A stretch of DNA of 64,000 nt, from contig NZ_VYGV01000006.1 in NCBI RefSeq assembly GCF_013387465.1, positions 777,638 through 841,637 of the forward strand, given 5' to 3'. The position numbers and the translations under genes are program-made. This stretch comes from Hydrogenophaga aromaticivorans (GTDB lineage: Bacteria; Pseudomonadota; Gammaproteobacteria; Burkholderiales; Burkholderiaceae_C). This document shows, in pieces, positions 19,879 to 27,346 of this stretch. Each line of letters opens with the position of its first letter. The first letter of the stretch is position 1. A model generated the notes under the pieces. It ran no database searches and was not told the origin of the DNA. It saw only the letters and a program-made list of their open reading frames with translations.

Positions 19879-20253
19879 TCAGGAAACCACGCGTGGCGAG
19901 AGGCGCTCGGACGCTGGCACCGCGCTGGGCTCGTCCATTTCGATGGCAATCTGCGTGCAGACCGTGCGGCACAGCGTGACCGCCTTTTCGCTTTGCACCC
20001 GGTAGATGACCTGGGTGCCGTCTTTGCGTTTGGCCAGCACACCCGCCCGGTACAACAAGTTCAGATGCTGGGACAGATTGGGCTGGGTGGTGTCGATTTC
20101 CTGCAGCAACTGGGAAACCGATTTCTCTCTGTCGCACAGGGCGCTGAGGATGCGCAAGCGCATGGGCGTTGCCAGCACGCCAAACAACTCGGCGGCCATT
20201 TCGAACACGCGCACCTTCTCGACATTGGCATCGGACTCGATCATTTGTTCCAT
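19879..20253 (-). CDS. ArsR-family winged-helix transcriptional regulator, possible thiol sensor
   Basis: Small DNA-binding repressor, about 124 aa from ATG 20253; the frame also allows ATG 20283. The winged helix-turn-helix is clear: LFGVLATPMRLRILSALCD, then the recognition helix TTQPNLSQHLNLLYRAGVL and the wing KRKDGTQVIYRV. The classic metal-binding CxC of ArsR/SmtB is absent. It has Cys40 in helix 3 and Cys95/Cys99 in the last helix, a spacing compatible with a dithiol redox or persulfide sensor of the BigR/SqrR kind; this is an inference. It is not clearly in an operon. An imperfect palindrome in its promoter suggests autoregulation. Confidence 0.82.
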   Translation of the reverse strand: MEQMIESDANVEKVRVFEMAAELFGVLATPMRLRILSALCDREKSVSQLLQEIDTTQPNLSQHLNLLYRAGVLAKRKDGTQVIYRVQSEKAVTLCRTVCTQIAIEMDEPSAVPASERLSPRVVS

Positions 20254-20277
20254 GGCAGACCACACTTTTGTCAATAT

Positions 20278-20294
20278 AAGCATGGATCATACTT
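20278..20294 (-). promoter_or_regulatory. Probable operator of the ArsR-type gene
   Basis: The 17-base imperfect palindrome AAGCATGGATCATACTT (half-sites AAGyATG/CATrCTT) lies 25 bases upstream of ATG 20253. On the minus strand it sits between a weak -35 (TTTTTG) and TATATT as -10 with a 17-base spacer, which is where ArsR-type repressors usually bind. The binding protein is inferred. Confidence 0.45.
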
Positions 20295-20425
20295 ACAAAA
20301 ACCGCCGTTGACCATGCGTTTTTGTCGGGATTGACGCGGGTTTGGCGACCCCAAAAAGAAACCCGGAGCGTCAGGCAACGCCACCGGGTTTCAACAGGAT
20401 CCTGGCGCCAGGCCAGATACAGAGA

Positions 20426-22327
20426 TCAGGCCTGCAGATCCTTGATCTGCTGCAGTGCGGCGGGGTCGTCCATGGTGGTCAGATCGCCGGGATCGCGGCC
20501 CTCACAGACCGCCTGGATGGCACGGCGCAGCAACTTGCCCGAGCGCGTCTTGGGCAACACGTTGACAAAGCGCACCCGTGCCGGGCGCGCCACGGCACCC
20601 AGCTGCTCGTCCACCAGCTTCATCACTTCGCCCTCCAGCTTCAGGCGCGCGGCATCGTCGGTGAGCACCGAGGCGTCCTTCACCACGGCAAACGCCATGG
20701 CCACTTGGCCTTTGAGCTGATCGGCCACGCCCACCACCGCCACCTCGGCGATCTTCGGGTGGCTGGAAATGCTCTCTTCAATCTCGCGCGTGCCCAGGCG
20801 GTGGCCGGCGACGTTGATCACGTCGTCGGTACGGCCGAGGATGAAGTAGTAGCCGTCGTCGTCACGGATGCCCCAGTCAAAGGTGCTGTAGACCATGCGG
20901 CCGGGCACGCTGGTCCAGTAGGTCTTGACGAACCGGGCGTCGTCGCCCCAGATGGTTTGCATGCAACCCGGGGGCAACGGACCTTCGACCGCGACCACAC
21001 CCTTCTGGTTGCCGCCCTGCAGCTCGGCACCGGTCTGGTCGTCCAGCAGCTTGACGTTGTAACCATAGACCGCCTTGCCCGGTGAGCCGAATTTGCTGTT
21101 GGCCTTCTCCACGCCGTTGCAGATCGCCAGGATCGGCCAGCCGGTTTCGGTCTGCCAGTAGTTGTCGACGATGGGTTTGCCCAATTCGTCGGAGATCCAC
21201 TTGGCGGTCGGTTCGTCCAGCGGCTCACCTGCGAGAAACAGCGCCTTCAGGCTGGAGAGGTCGTATTTCTTGATGAAGGACGAATCGTATTTCTTGAGCA
21301 CGCGCACCGCGGTGGGGGCGCTGAACATGACACTGACCTTGTACTTCTCGACCAGACTCCACCAGATGCCGGCATCCGGCCGGATCGGCAGACCCTCGTA
21401 CATGATGGTCGCCATGCCGCCGATCAGCGGGCCGTAGATGATGTAGCTGTGGCCCACGACCCAGCCGATGTCGCTGGTGGAGAAATAGGTTTCGCCCGGC
21501 TCGCCCATGTAGATGTGCTTCATGGACGCCGCCAGCGCCACGGTGTAGCCACCGGTGTCGCGCTGCACGCCCTTGGGTTTGCCGGTGGTGCCGCTGGTGT
21601 AGAGCGTGTAGCTGGGGTGCGTGGCGTCGACCCATTCGCAGGGCACCACGGTGTCCATGTGGCGCGCACGTTCGGCCGAGTAGTCCACGTCCCGGCCTTC
21701 CACCGGGTTGAATGCCGCCAGCCCGCGGTTGACCATCACCACCTTCTGCGGTTTGTGGGCTGAAAGCTTGATGGCTTCGTCCAGCAGCGGCTTGTATTCC
21801 ACCACCTTGCCGCCGCGCGACCCGGCGTCGGCACTCACGATGGCCACGGGCGACGCGTCTTCGATGCGGCTGGCCAGCGAGTGGCTGGCGAAACCGCCGA
21901 ACACCACCGAGTGGATGGCACCGATGCGCACGCAGGCCAGCATGGCGAACGCCGCCTCCGGGATCATGGGCATGTAGATCAGGACGCGGTCGCCCTTCTT
22001 CACGCCCTGGGCCCGCAGGATGGCGGCCATGCGCTGCACTTCGGCGTGCAGTTCGCGGAAGCTGTAGATTTTTTCGACGCTGGTCTCGGTCGAAACGAAG
22101 ATCAGGGCGTTCTGGTCCGCGCGGTCTTTCAGGTGGCGATCGACCGCGTTGTGGCACAGGTTGGTCAGCCCACCCTCAAACCAGCGGGCAAACGGCGGGT
22201 TGTCGTAGTTGCAGACGCGGTCGAAGGGCTTGTGCCAGTCCACCAGCTTCGCCTGCTCGGCCCAGAAGACGTCACGGTCTTCGATCGAACGGCGGTGGAA
22301 ATCGGCGTAGCCCTGAGCGTTGCTCAT
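20426..22327 (-). CDS. prpE: Propionate--CoA ligase (propionyl-CoA synthetase)
   Basis: AMP-forming acyl-CoA synthetase; activates propionate (possibly acetate too) to the CoA ester. 633 aa. It begins MSNAQGYADFHRRSIEDRD and has the PrpE-type stretch NPPFARWFEGGLTNLCHNAV. The adenylate motif YTSGTTGKPKGVQRDTGG and the hinge region GRTDDVINVAGHRLGT are present, and the catalytic Lys is in TRSGKLLRRAI near the end. The start is ATG 22327 with AGGAG 6 bases upstream; the frame continues upstream but without support. No prpBCD genes are nearby. General acetyl-CoA synthetase is the alternative name; the N-terminus favours PrpE. Confidence 0.88.
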   Translation of the reverse strand: MSNAQGYADFHRRSIEDRDVFWAEQAKLVDWHKPFDRVCNYDNPPFARWFEGGLTNLCHNAVDRHLKDRADQNALIFVSTETSVEKIYSFRELHAEVQRMAAILRAQGVKKGDRVLIYMPMIPEAAFAMLACVRIGAIHSVVFGGFASHSLASRIEDASPVAIVSADAGSRGGKVVEYKPLLDEAIKLSAHKPQKVVMVNRGLAAFNPVEGRDVDYSAERARHMDTVVPCEWVDATHPSYTLYTSGTTGKPKGVQRDTGGYTVALAASMKHIYMGEPGETYFSTSDIGWVVGHSYIIYGPLIGGMATIMYEGLPIRPDAGIWWSLVEKYKVSVMFSAPTAVRVLKKYDSSFIKKYDLSSLKALFLAGEPLDEPTAKWISDELGKPIVDNYWQTETGWPILAICNGVEKANSKFGSPGKAVYGYNVKLLDDQTGAELQGGNQKGVVAVEGPLPPGCMQTIWGDDARFVKTYWTSVPGRMVYSTFDWGIRDDDGYYFILGRTDDVINVAGHRLGTREIEESISSHPKIAEVAVVGVADQLKGQVAMAFAVVKDASVLTDDAARLKLEGEVMKLVDEQLGAVARPARVRFVNVLPKTRSGKLLRRAIQAVCEGRDPGDLTTMDDPAALQQIKDLQA

Positions 22328-22430
22328 GTGAGTCTCCTGCGTGGTGGTCGGTTGAAATGCGACAACGACCGCGCCGGGCCCATGGGATTTACAGCGTGGT
22401 CGCGAAAAACTGAATTCATAATTATGGCGT

Positions 22431-22450
22431 TCAGACTTGCGACAGTCTGA
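22431..22450. promoter_or_regulatory. Perfect inverted repeat in the prpE upstream region
   Basis: TCAGACT (22431-22437), 6-base spacer, AGTCTGA (22444-22450). It lies 104-123 bases upstream of the prpE ATG, directly upstream of an A/T-rich CATAATTATGAA segment on the minus strand that could be the -10 region. It reads as a regulator binding site; the regulator is unknown. Confidence 0.4.
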
Positions 22451-22572
22451 CAAATTCACCCCTCCACGCGCATCCGGTAACCCTGTCGGCCTGCCACTGG
22501 TCAGACCACCGCCACCGAGGCGGAAAGCGACGAGCACCTTGCGCCAGCAGCGTTGGGGAGCCCTACTTCGCC

Positions 22573-23178
22573 CTACTTGATCAGCGCGTGGACTTCCCGG
22601 AACGCCGGGTGGTCGGCCGTGCGCAGCCACTCGAAAGCCACCATTTCCGTTGTGATGAGTTCAGCGCCAGCACCCGCCAGGCGGTCAAAGGCCGCATCGC
22701 GGTTGCGCTCGGTGCGCGAGCCGCAGGCGTCGGTCACGACCCAGACGTCGATCTCCTGCTCGATCAGCTCGAGCACAGTCTGCAGCAGGCATACATGGGC
22801 CTCGCAACCGGCGATCACCACCGTGTTGCGCTCGGGCGTCTGACTCGGGGCGGCCTTTTGCAGGTGTTTGGGCAGGCTGCGGGCGTTGCCAGAGGCCGGG
22901 CGCGCCGCTGGACGCAAGCAGTCCAGCAAACCAGCATCAACGGCGCTGAAGCTCATCTTGCCCAGGGTCTTCTGGCACAAGGCCCGCAACGCGGCGTCGT
23001 TACCGCCAAGCTTTTCCGGGTTCTGTTCGGTGCCGAAAACCGGTACCCGAAACACTTGGGCCATGCGGGCCAGGCGAACCGCATTGGCCAGCACCAGTGG
23101 CGCCTCGTGAATCGCGGGCAACAAGCGGGTTTGGTAGTCGACCAGAACCAGCTGGGAATCGGCGGCATCAAGCAGCAT
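22573..23178 (-). CDS. Isochorismatase-family hydrolase (YcaC-like)
   Basis: Cysteine hydrolase of the isochorismatase/nicotinamidase fold; substrate unknown. 201 aa from ATG 23178 (MLLDAADSQLVLVDYQTRL). The catalytic Asp14 is in LVDYQ, a Lys lies in KTLGKMSFSAVDAG, and the nucleophilic Cys is in VIAGCEAHVCLLQTVLELI. The tail ends WLRTADHPAFREVHALIK, as in the YcaC-like subgroup. The open frame extends upstream to 23433, but this overlaps the start of the divergent NlpC/P60 gene and has no family match. It is a single-gene unit. Confidence 0.85.
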   Translation of the reverse strand: MLLDAADSQLVLVDYQTRLLPAIHEAPLVLANAVRLARMAQVFRVPVFGTEQNPEKLGGNDAALRALCQKTLGKMSFSAVDAGLLDCLRPAARPASGNARSLPKHLQKAAPSQTPERNTVVIAGCEAHVCLLQTVLELIEQEIDVWVVTDACGSRTERNRDAAFDRLAGAGAELITTEMVAFEWLRTADHPAFREVHALIK

Positions 23179-23372
23179 CGGACAGTCTCTTCGTTGGGTT
23201 GGGACACACCGGCCAGATGGCGGTGCAGCAGGTTGTGCCCAGCATTGTGACAAAGGCGCATGCCGCGCGGCCAGCCCGGACAGGCCCAATCGCGCAATGT
23301 TCAAACAAATCAATGCATTGCCTGACTTTCCTCGCTTGACTTCTCGAAGCTTCACCCTTAACCTGAAAAGAT

Positions 23373-23936
23373 ATGAAGCGTTGGATCCCTGTTCTGCTGC
23401 TGGCTGGCATGCCGTTGGTGCATGCTGCGCCAAGCGAAGTTGTCTACGAAGACATGGACGTGCTGCTACAGGAAAAAGGTGTCATCTCGCGCCTGAGCGA
23501 GCAGATTCAGCAGGTTCGCGACAACGTGGGTGCGTCGGCCTCGAACCTCGTGATCAATGCCATGGGGTTTCTGGGCGTCCCCTACAGCTACGGCGGCAAC
23601 AACGCCGAAACCGGGGTCGACTGCAGCGGTCTGGTGCGCACGGTCTTTGAAAAGTCGGTCGGCAAGATCCTGCCACGCCGGGCTGTGGACCAGGCCGCGG
23701 TGACCGAGACCATAGACCGCAGCGAACTCAAACCCGGCGACCTGGTTTTCTTCAACACCATGAAGCGGGCGTTCAGCCACGTGGGCATCTATGTCGGTGA
23801 CGGGAAGTTCATCCATGCCCCACGTTCAGGCTCCTCCGTCCGGGTGGAAGACATGCGCGTCGCGTACTGGAACACCCGGTTCAACGGTGCCCGACGCGTT
23901 CCGCTGCAACCATCGACCCACACAGCCGTGCGCTGA
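23373..23936 (+). CDS. Secreted NlpC/P60 (C40) family peptidase
   Basis: Cell-wall hydrolase expected to cut D-Glu/meso-DAP peptide links in the periplasm. 187 aa. A signal peptide covers residues 1-19 (MKRWIPVLLLAGMPLVHAA). The NlpC/P60 triad is visible: Cys84 in GVDCSGLVRTVF, His136 in FSHVGIYVGDG and a second His (148) in KFIHAPRSG. The short domain before it (SEQIQQVRDNVGASASNLV) is a helical linker. It is followed by a strong bidirectional terminator shared with the cytochrome gene. Confidence 0.92.
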   Translation: MKRWIPVLLLAGMPLVHAAPSEVVYEDMDVLLQEKGVISRLSEQIQQVRDNVGASASNLVINAMGFLGVPYSYGGNNAETGVDCSGLVRTVFEKSVGKILPRRAVDQAAVTETIDRSELKPGDLVFFNTMKRAFSHVGIYVGDGKFIHAPRSGSSVRVEDMRVAYWNTRFNGARRVPLQPSTHTAVR

Positions 23937-23953
23937 ACCCACAGCGGCCTCAT

Positions 23954-23981
23954 AAAAAAACCGGGGCAAGCCCGGTTTTTT
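23954..23981. terminator. Bidirectional Rho-independent terminator
   Basis: A perfect stem with AAAAAACCGGG on the left and CCCGGTTTTTT on the right around a short loop, between the convergent peptidase and cytochrome c genes. The T-run on each strand fits termination in both directions. Confidence 0.9.
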
Positions 23982-24013
23982 CATGTCTGGTCGGCCAGGC
24001 GTTCAACCACCCC

Positions 24014-24685
24014 TCACTTCAAGTTGCCCAGGTAGGCGGCCACGGCCTTGGTTTCCAGCGGACTCAGGCGCGCAGAGATCACGGTCATGACCGCGTTGTC
24101 GTTGCTGCGGGCGCGCTGATGGAAATGGAGCAGCTGGGTTTCGATGTAGCCAGGATGTTGACCGGCCAGGCGCGGCATGTTGGCGCTGCCACGGCCCTGG
24201 GTGTCGTGGCAGGACAAGCAGGCGGGCAACCCCGCATACACATTGCCCCGCTCGTAAACAAACTGACCCACCGCCATGAGCTGCGCGTCATCGGACGGGG
24301 TGTTGGCCGCCTTCTGGCTCGCGTAATGCGCGGCGAGCGAACGGATCATTCGATCGTCCATCATGGCCACCTTTTCTTTCATCAAGGGGCTCTTTCGGTC
24401 CCCCGAGGCGAAGTCCTTCAATTGCTTGACCAGGTAGGTTTCGTTCTGTCCCGCCAGGCGCGGGAAGTTGGGCGCCACGCTCTGTCCGGTGGCACCGTGA
24501 CAGGCGCCGCAGTGTTCTGCAGCGAAGCGGGCGCCGGCGGCGATGTCGGCGTCGAAAGTCTGCGCACCCGCCGACCACGCCTGCGACCCCAGCAGCCCGA
24601 TTGCCAGCAGCGCGCGGAGCCGGCGCAACCGGCCAACCCGCTGGCGCTTGCGGCCTGAGGCGGCCGTCTTGAGCTTGTTGCCCAT
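24014..24685 (-). CDS. Diheme cytochrome c, c4-like
   Basis: Periplasmic electron carrier with two c-type hemes. 223 aa. A basic N-terminus and signal segment (LRALLAIGLLGSQAWSAGAQ) are followed by CGACH (C59, C62, H63) and CLSCH (C156, C159, H160). LAGQ repeats (NFPRLAGQNETYLVKQL and MPRLAGQHPGYIETQLL) show the duplicated cytochrome c4 domain. The start is ATG 24685 with AGGAG 6 bases upstream. An FNR-like box sits at class II distance (24744-24757), so the gene may be induced at low oxygen or by nitrogen oxides. Confidence 0.92.
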   Translation of the reverse strand: MGNKLKTAASGRKRQRVGRLRRLRALLAIGLLGSQAWSAGAQTFDADIAAGARFAAEHCGACHGATGQSVAPNFPRLAGQNETYLVKQLKDFASGDRKSPLMKEKVAMMDDRMIRSLAAHYASQKAANTPSDDAQLMAVGQFVYERGNVYAGLPACLSCHDTQGRGSANMPRLAGQHPGYIETQLLHFHQRARSNDNAVMTVISARLSPLETKAVAAYLGNLK

Positions 24686-24715
24686 CCATGTCTCCTGTCG
24701 GTGAAAGTCAGGGGC

Positions 24716-24721
24716 ATTCTG
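24716..24721 (-). promoter_or_regulatory. Possible -10 element of the cytochrome c promoter
   Basis: CAGAAT on the minus strand. A start site about 7 bases downstream (near 24709) would place the FNR-like box centre (24750.5) at -41.5 and leave a 5' leader of about 24 bases. The weak hexamer fits an activator-dependent promoter. Confidence 0.35.
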
Positions 24722-24743
24722 GTCACACGACCCGGGTCACCGA

Positions 24744-24757
24744 TTGATACAAGTCAA
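24744..24757. promoter_or_regulatory. FNR/DNR-type binding site upstream of cytochrome c
   Basis: TTGATACAAGTCAA, 9 of 10 consensus positions of TTGAT-N4-ATCAA. It lies 59-72 bases upstream of the cytochrome ATG. Further TCAA/ATCAA half-sites follow within 24753-24767, so a second overlapping weak site is possible. Confidence 0.6.
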
Positions 24758-24789
24758 CAATGATCAACTTATATTGACGCCGGAAAAAT

Positions 24790-24925
24790 GGCCTTTCACG
24801 AGGGCTTGCCCGTGCTTTGCCCGGCGCACCGGGACGGCGGCGGCGGAGGCGAGCAAGGCGGATCGCTCGCGCATCGCGTTCGCTTGAAGGCCCCCGGAGG
24901 CCGGTCCGGCCACCGCCCGGCTGCG
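24790..24925. other. Non-coding stretch after the methyltransferase gene
   Basis: 136 GC-rich bases between the methyltransferase stop and the cytochrome promoter. I see no gene, terminator with a U-tract, or repeat. Confidence 0.4.
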
Positions 24926-25606
24926 CTATGCGTGGTGTGGGGAGGCCTGATGGCCCGGCCAGGTTCCGGAGGCGATGTAGATACCACCCATCCAGGTGGA
25001 ACGAACGTCCAGCCCCGGTACGTGAGCCGCAAGGTCGCTCCAGGGTTGAACCAGGCCATCCAGCGTGCTGACGGAACGCAGCGCCGCTCCCCAGACAAAG
25101 AGGTTGACCGGCCAGGCCCAGGGGTCGGCCCATTGCAGCCCGGTGGCCACCACGCGCGCACCGGGCTTGAGGTGCTTCAGCACATTGGCAATCGCCTCGG
25201 GGCGGCGCAGCACGTCGTGCGTGAAGTGAAACAGCACGGCATCGGCCTGCCCTGCCCAGCGCGCCGACTCGACCGGTGCGTTGATCAGCGAAACCTCGCA
25301 TGGCCCGACGGACGCGAGGCGCTCGCGCGCCTTGACCAGCATCTCCGGGCATTGTTCGATCCCCACGATCCGGCCGCTTGGACCCACGGCTTCGGCGAGC
25401 AGGGGAAAACTCAGGCCGGTGCCACAACCCACATCCAGCACGGTCGCGCCGGGACTCAGCCGCAGACTGGCCACGGCCTCGCGGCGAAGCGGTTCGAACA
25501 TGGCGAGTTCGTGGTCGTACACGCCGGCTCGCAACCGGTACTGCTCCAGCGCAAAACCGCGATCAGGCATGTGCGCGTCCCTGCGACTGACGGAAGGTCT
25601 TTTCAT
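24926..25606 (-). CDS. Class I SAM-dependent methyltransferase
   Basis: Predicted soluble methyltransferase, substrate unknown. 226 aa from ATG 25606; ATG 25570 (MPDRGFALEQYR) is also possible and has a purine run in front. Motif I is VLDVGCGTGLSFPLL. The acidic loop IVGIEQCPEMLVKARERL and the post-motif region ADAVLFHFTHDVLRRPEAI follow, giving a Rossmann-fold methyltransferase of the UbiE-like superfamily. It is flanked by single-gene units, so context does not suggest a substrate. Confidence 0.8.
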   Translation of the reverse strand: MKRPSVSRRDAHMPDRGFALEQYRLRAGVYDHELAMFEPLRREAVASLRLSPGATVLDVGCGTGLSFPLLAEAVGPSGRIVGIEQCPEMLVKARERLASVGPCEVSLINAPVESARWAGQADAVLFHFTHDVLRRPEAIANVLKHLKPGARVVATGLQWADPWAWPVNLFVWGAALRSVSTLDGLVQPWSDLAAHVPGLDVRSTWMGGIYIASGTWPGHQASPHHA

Positions 25607-25755
25607 GGTCTTTCTGGCCTGCGGCAATGCCTCTCAAGCCAGCATAGTGCGCAGATCCTCGCACCGCAAGCGGCAACAGCCCGTGTTTGTTACCGAGTGT
25701 CCCCGTGCGCGCAAAGGCCTGCACACCATCGCACGAACCGTGCCCCTGAATGAAA

Positions 25756-27039
25756 TCAGAAGCTGTAGTTGTAACTGATGCGCAGGGTGTTCTGCCGGTG
25801 CGACACCGTGCCGGCCATGCCGGGACCGAACATGTTCGGGTTGGTGCGGGTCACCTTGGGCGCTATGGCGATGGAGCCGGCCACCGCATGGCCACCACCC
25901 ATGTTCCAGCCCAGACCCAGTGTGTAGTGGGTTTTGATGGTGGCCGGAAACAGCGGATTCAGCGTGTCGTCTGGCACGGGGTTGTCGGCGTAGTTGATGC
26001 CGGCGCGCAAGGCCAGGCCCGGGGCCAGCATGTACTGGCCGCCGATCATGAAGACGGTCTGGTTTTTCCAGTTCTGCGGCATCGAACCCACCATCCAGCC
26101 CCCGCCCATGTTCATGCCCAGGCGGAAGTCCTTCATGCTGTCCTTCCATCCCAGGTGCTTGACGTCGGCGGCCAGCATGAATGCTGGCGTCGCCTGCCAG
26201 GCCACGCCCACGCCATAGGTCTCGGGCCACTGGAAGTCCACCACCTTGAACTGGGTGGGAATCTGCATACCCCCCGGCAGCATGGTGAAAGTGCCACTGC
26301 CTTGCAGGTCGCCGATGTCGGTCTTGCTGTGGTAGGTGGCACCGAAGGCCAGGGCGTTCGAAACCTTGTAGTGGGCGCCGAGTTTGAAGGCCCAGCCGTT
26401 GCCCTTGGCTTCGCCGCTGAAGTCGTTGTTGTCGCTGAAGCTGGCATGACCCGAGCCATCAGGCATCAGCATCTGCACGTCCATGCTGGCCCAGACAAAG
26501 TCGAGCTGGCCAGCGACGGTGAAGTTGTCATTGACGTTGTAGGCCAGCGGGAACATCAGCCGGCCGAAACCCACCTCGGAGCGCATGGGCAAGCCCGTGC
26601 CGTTCGACAGGAAGGAGTTGCTGCCGTATTCGGTCCCCATGCCGCCCTGGGCCAGCATGCCTGCACCATAGGTGAACTTGCCGGACTTGCGAATGTATGA
26701 AAGCGAAGGCATCCAGTACTTGTCGCCGTCCGATTTCGCATTCATCGGGCCGGCCATCGGGTGGTTCATGCTGGTGTTCACATCCGGCATCAGCAACGTC
26801 AAACCCAGCCCCACGTTGTTGCCTTCCTGACGCAGACCCAGTGTGGCCGGGTTGTTCATGATGGCCGAGTTGCCGTTGTCATGGGCGAATGAGGCGCCGC
26901 CCATGCCCCCGGCTTTGGCGCCGTAGGCTTCCATGTTCATGCCGTTGGTGGCGGCGGCGGGCAAGGCCACCAGCCCCATCACGGTCGCCGCGATGGCTGT
27001 GAGCATGGGGCGTTGGTCGAAACGTTTGGTGGTTGGCAT
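25756..27039 (-). CDS. OmpP1/FadL-family outer membrane transporter
   Basis: Outer-membrane beta-barrel for uptake of hydrophobic substrates such as fatty acids or aromatic compounds. 427 aa. A signal peptide ends around ALPAAATNG, and the mature start resembles the FadL family hatch region (GMNMEAYGAKAGGMGGASFA followed by NNPATLG). Repeated aromatic beta strands end in RISYNYSF with a terminal Phe, the usual BAM signal. The start is ATG 27039 with AGGAG 9 bases before it. A perfect FNR-type box lies 26-39 bases upstream of the ATG. No fatty-acid degradation gene is nearby, so the substrate is open. Confidence 0.87.
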   Translation of the reverse strand: MPTTKRFDQRPMLTAIAATVMGLVALPAAATNGMNMEAYGAKAGGMGGASFAHDNGNSAIMNNPATLGLRQEGNNVGLGLTLLMPDVNTSMNHPMAGPMNAKSDGDKYWMPSLSYIRKSGKFTYGAGMLAQGGMGTEYGSNSFLSNGTGLPMRSEVGFGRLMFPLAYNVNDNFTVAGQLDFVWASMDVQMLMPDGSGHASFSDNNDFSGEAKGNGWAFKLGAHYKVSNALAFGATYHSKTDIGDLQGSGTFTMLPGGMQIPTQFKVVDFQWPETYGVGVAWQATPAFMLAADVKHLGWKDSMKDFRLGMNMGGGWMVGSMPQNWKNQTVFMIGGQYMLAPGLALRAGINYADNPVPDDTLNPLFPATIKTHYTLGLGWNMGGGHAVAGSIAIAPKVTRTNPNMFGPGMAGTVSHRQNTLRISYNYSF

Positions 27040-27064
27040 GCGTATGGACTCCTGAAGCCAAAAG

Positions 27065-27078
27065 GTTGATGAAGATCA
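27065..27078. promoter_or_regulatory. Perfect FNR/CRP-type palindrome TTGAT-N4-ATCAA
   Basis: TTGATGAAGATCAA matches the FNR consensus at all ten defined positions. It is only 26 bases from the porin ATG, so on that gene it would overlap the transcription start and act as a repressor site. For a plus-strand promoter it would have to act on a start near 27113. Confidence 0.6.
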
Positions 27079-27176
27079 AAAGAATACCGGCGCGGGTATG
27101 GTTTGACGAGCCGGGAAGGTGCGGGTTGACGGCGATCCAAATACAAGATACGGATACCCGTACCAGCATTAAAGAA

Positions 27177-27344
27177 TCACCCCGACCACCGTTCCTGGAC
27201 TGTTCCCTGTGTGCTCAAGCGCCCTCGGGCGAGTTCCCGCGTGCGCCCGAGGGCGAAGTTGTGCGGCATGTTGGTGCGCATCCGGTTGTCGGCGCTGTTG
27301 AAGACGACCTCGGCCACGGCCTCGCGGCCCTGCGCCACAATCAC
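27177..27344 (-). other. Short unrecognised coding-like frame, possible gene remnant
   Basis: A 55-codon frame from GTG 27344. For the first 39 or so codons nearly every third base is G or C, as in real genes here, while the downstream codons lose that bias. The peptide (VIVAQGREAVAEVVFNSADN...) matches no family I know. There is no ribosome binding site, and the frame overlaps the perfect inverted repeat at 27221-27254. It could be a small gene or the decayed end of an old one. Confidence 0.2.
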
Positions 27345-27346
27345 GC

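Larger units (their letters stand above)
27040..27346. other. Intergenic region upstream of the FadL-type and Crp/Fnr genes
   Basis: 307 bases between two divergent genes. It holds the FNR-type box (27065-27078), a perfect 11-bp inverted repeat (27221-27231 with 27244-27254, 12-base loop) and a short coding-like frame on the minus strand (27177-27344). A possible -10 for the porin gene, TATTCT, is at 27086-27081 on the minus strand; the box would then overlap the transcription start. Confidence 0.5.

Noticed and set aside
16806..19979. A 1057-codon plus-strand frame opposite sucA
   Set aside because: Antisense shadow of sucA with mirrored bias.
22328..22630. Upstream extension of prpE
   Set aside because: No family similarity; it crosses the promoter region, and the AGGAG-ATG at 22327 gives the normal PrpE start.
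23303..23318. TTCAA-N4-ATCAA near the peptidase start as another FNR box
   Set aside because: The left half-site differs at two of five positions from TTGAT; too weak.
24768..24778. CTTATATTGAC shared between 24768-24778 (plus) and the ArsR promoter (minus)
   Set aside because: The 11-mer is not in an equivalent promoter position at 24.77 kb and no plus-strand gene follows; most likely coincidence of A/T-rich promoter text.
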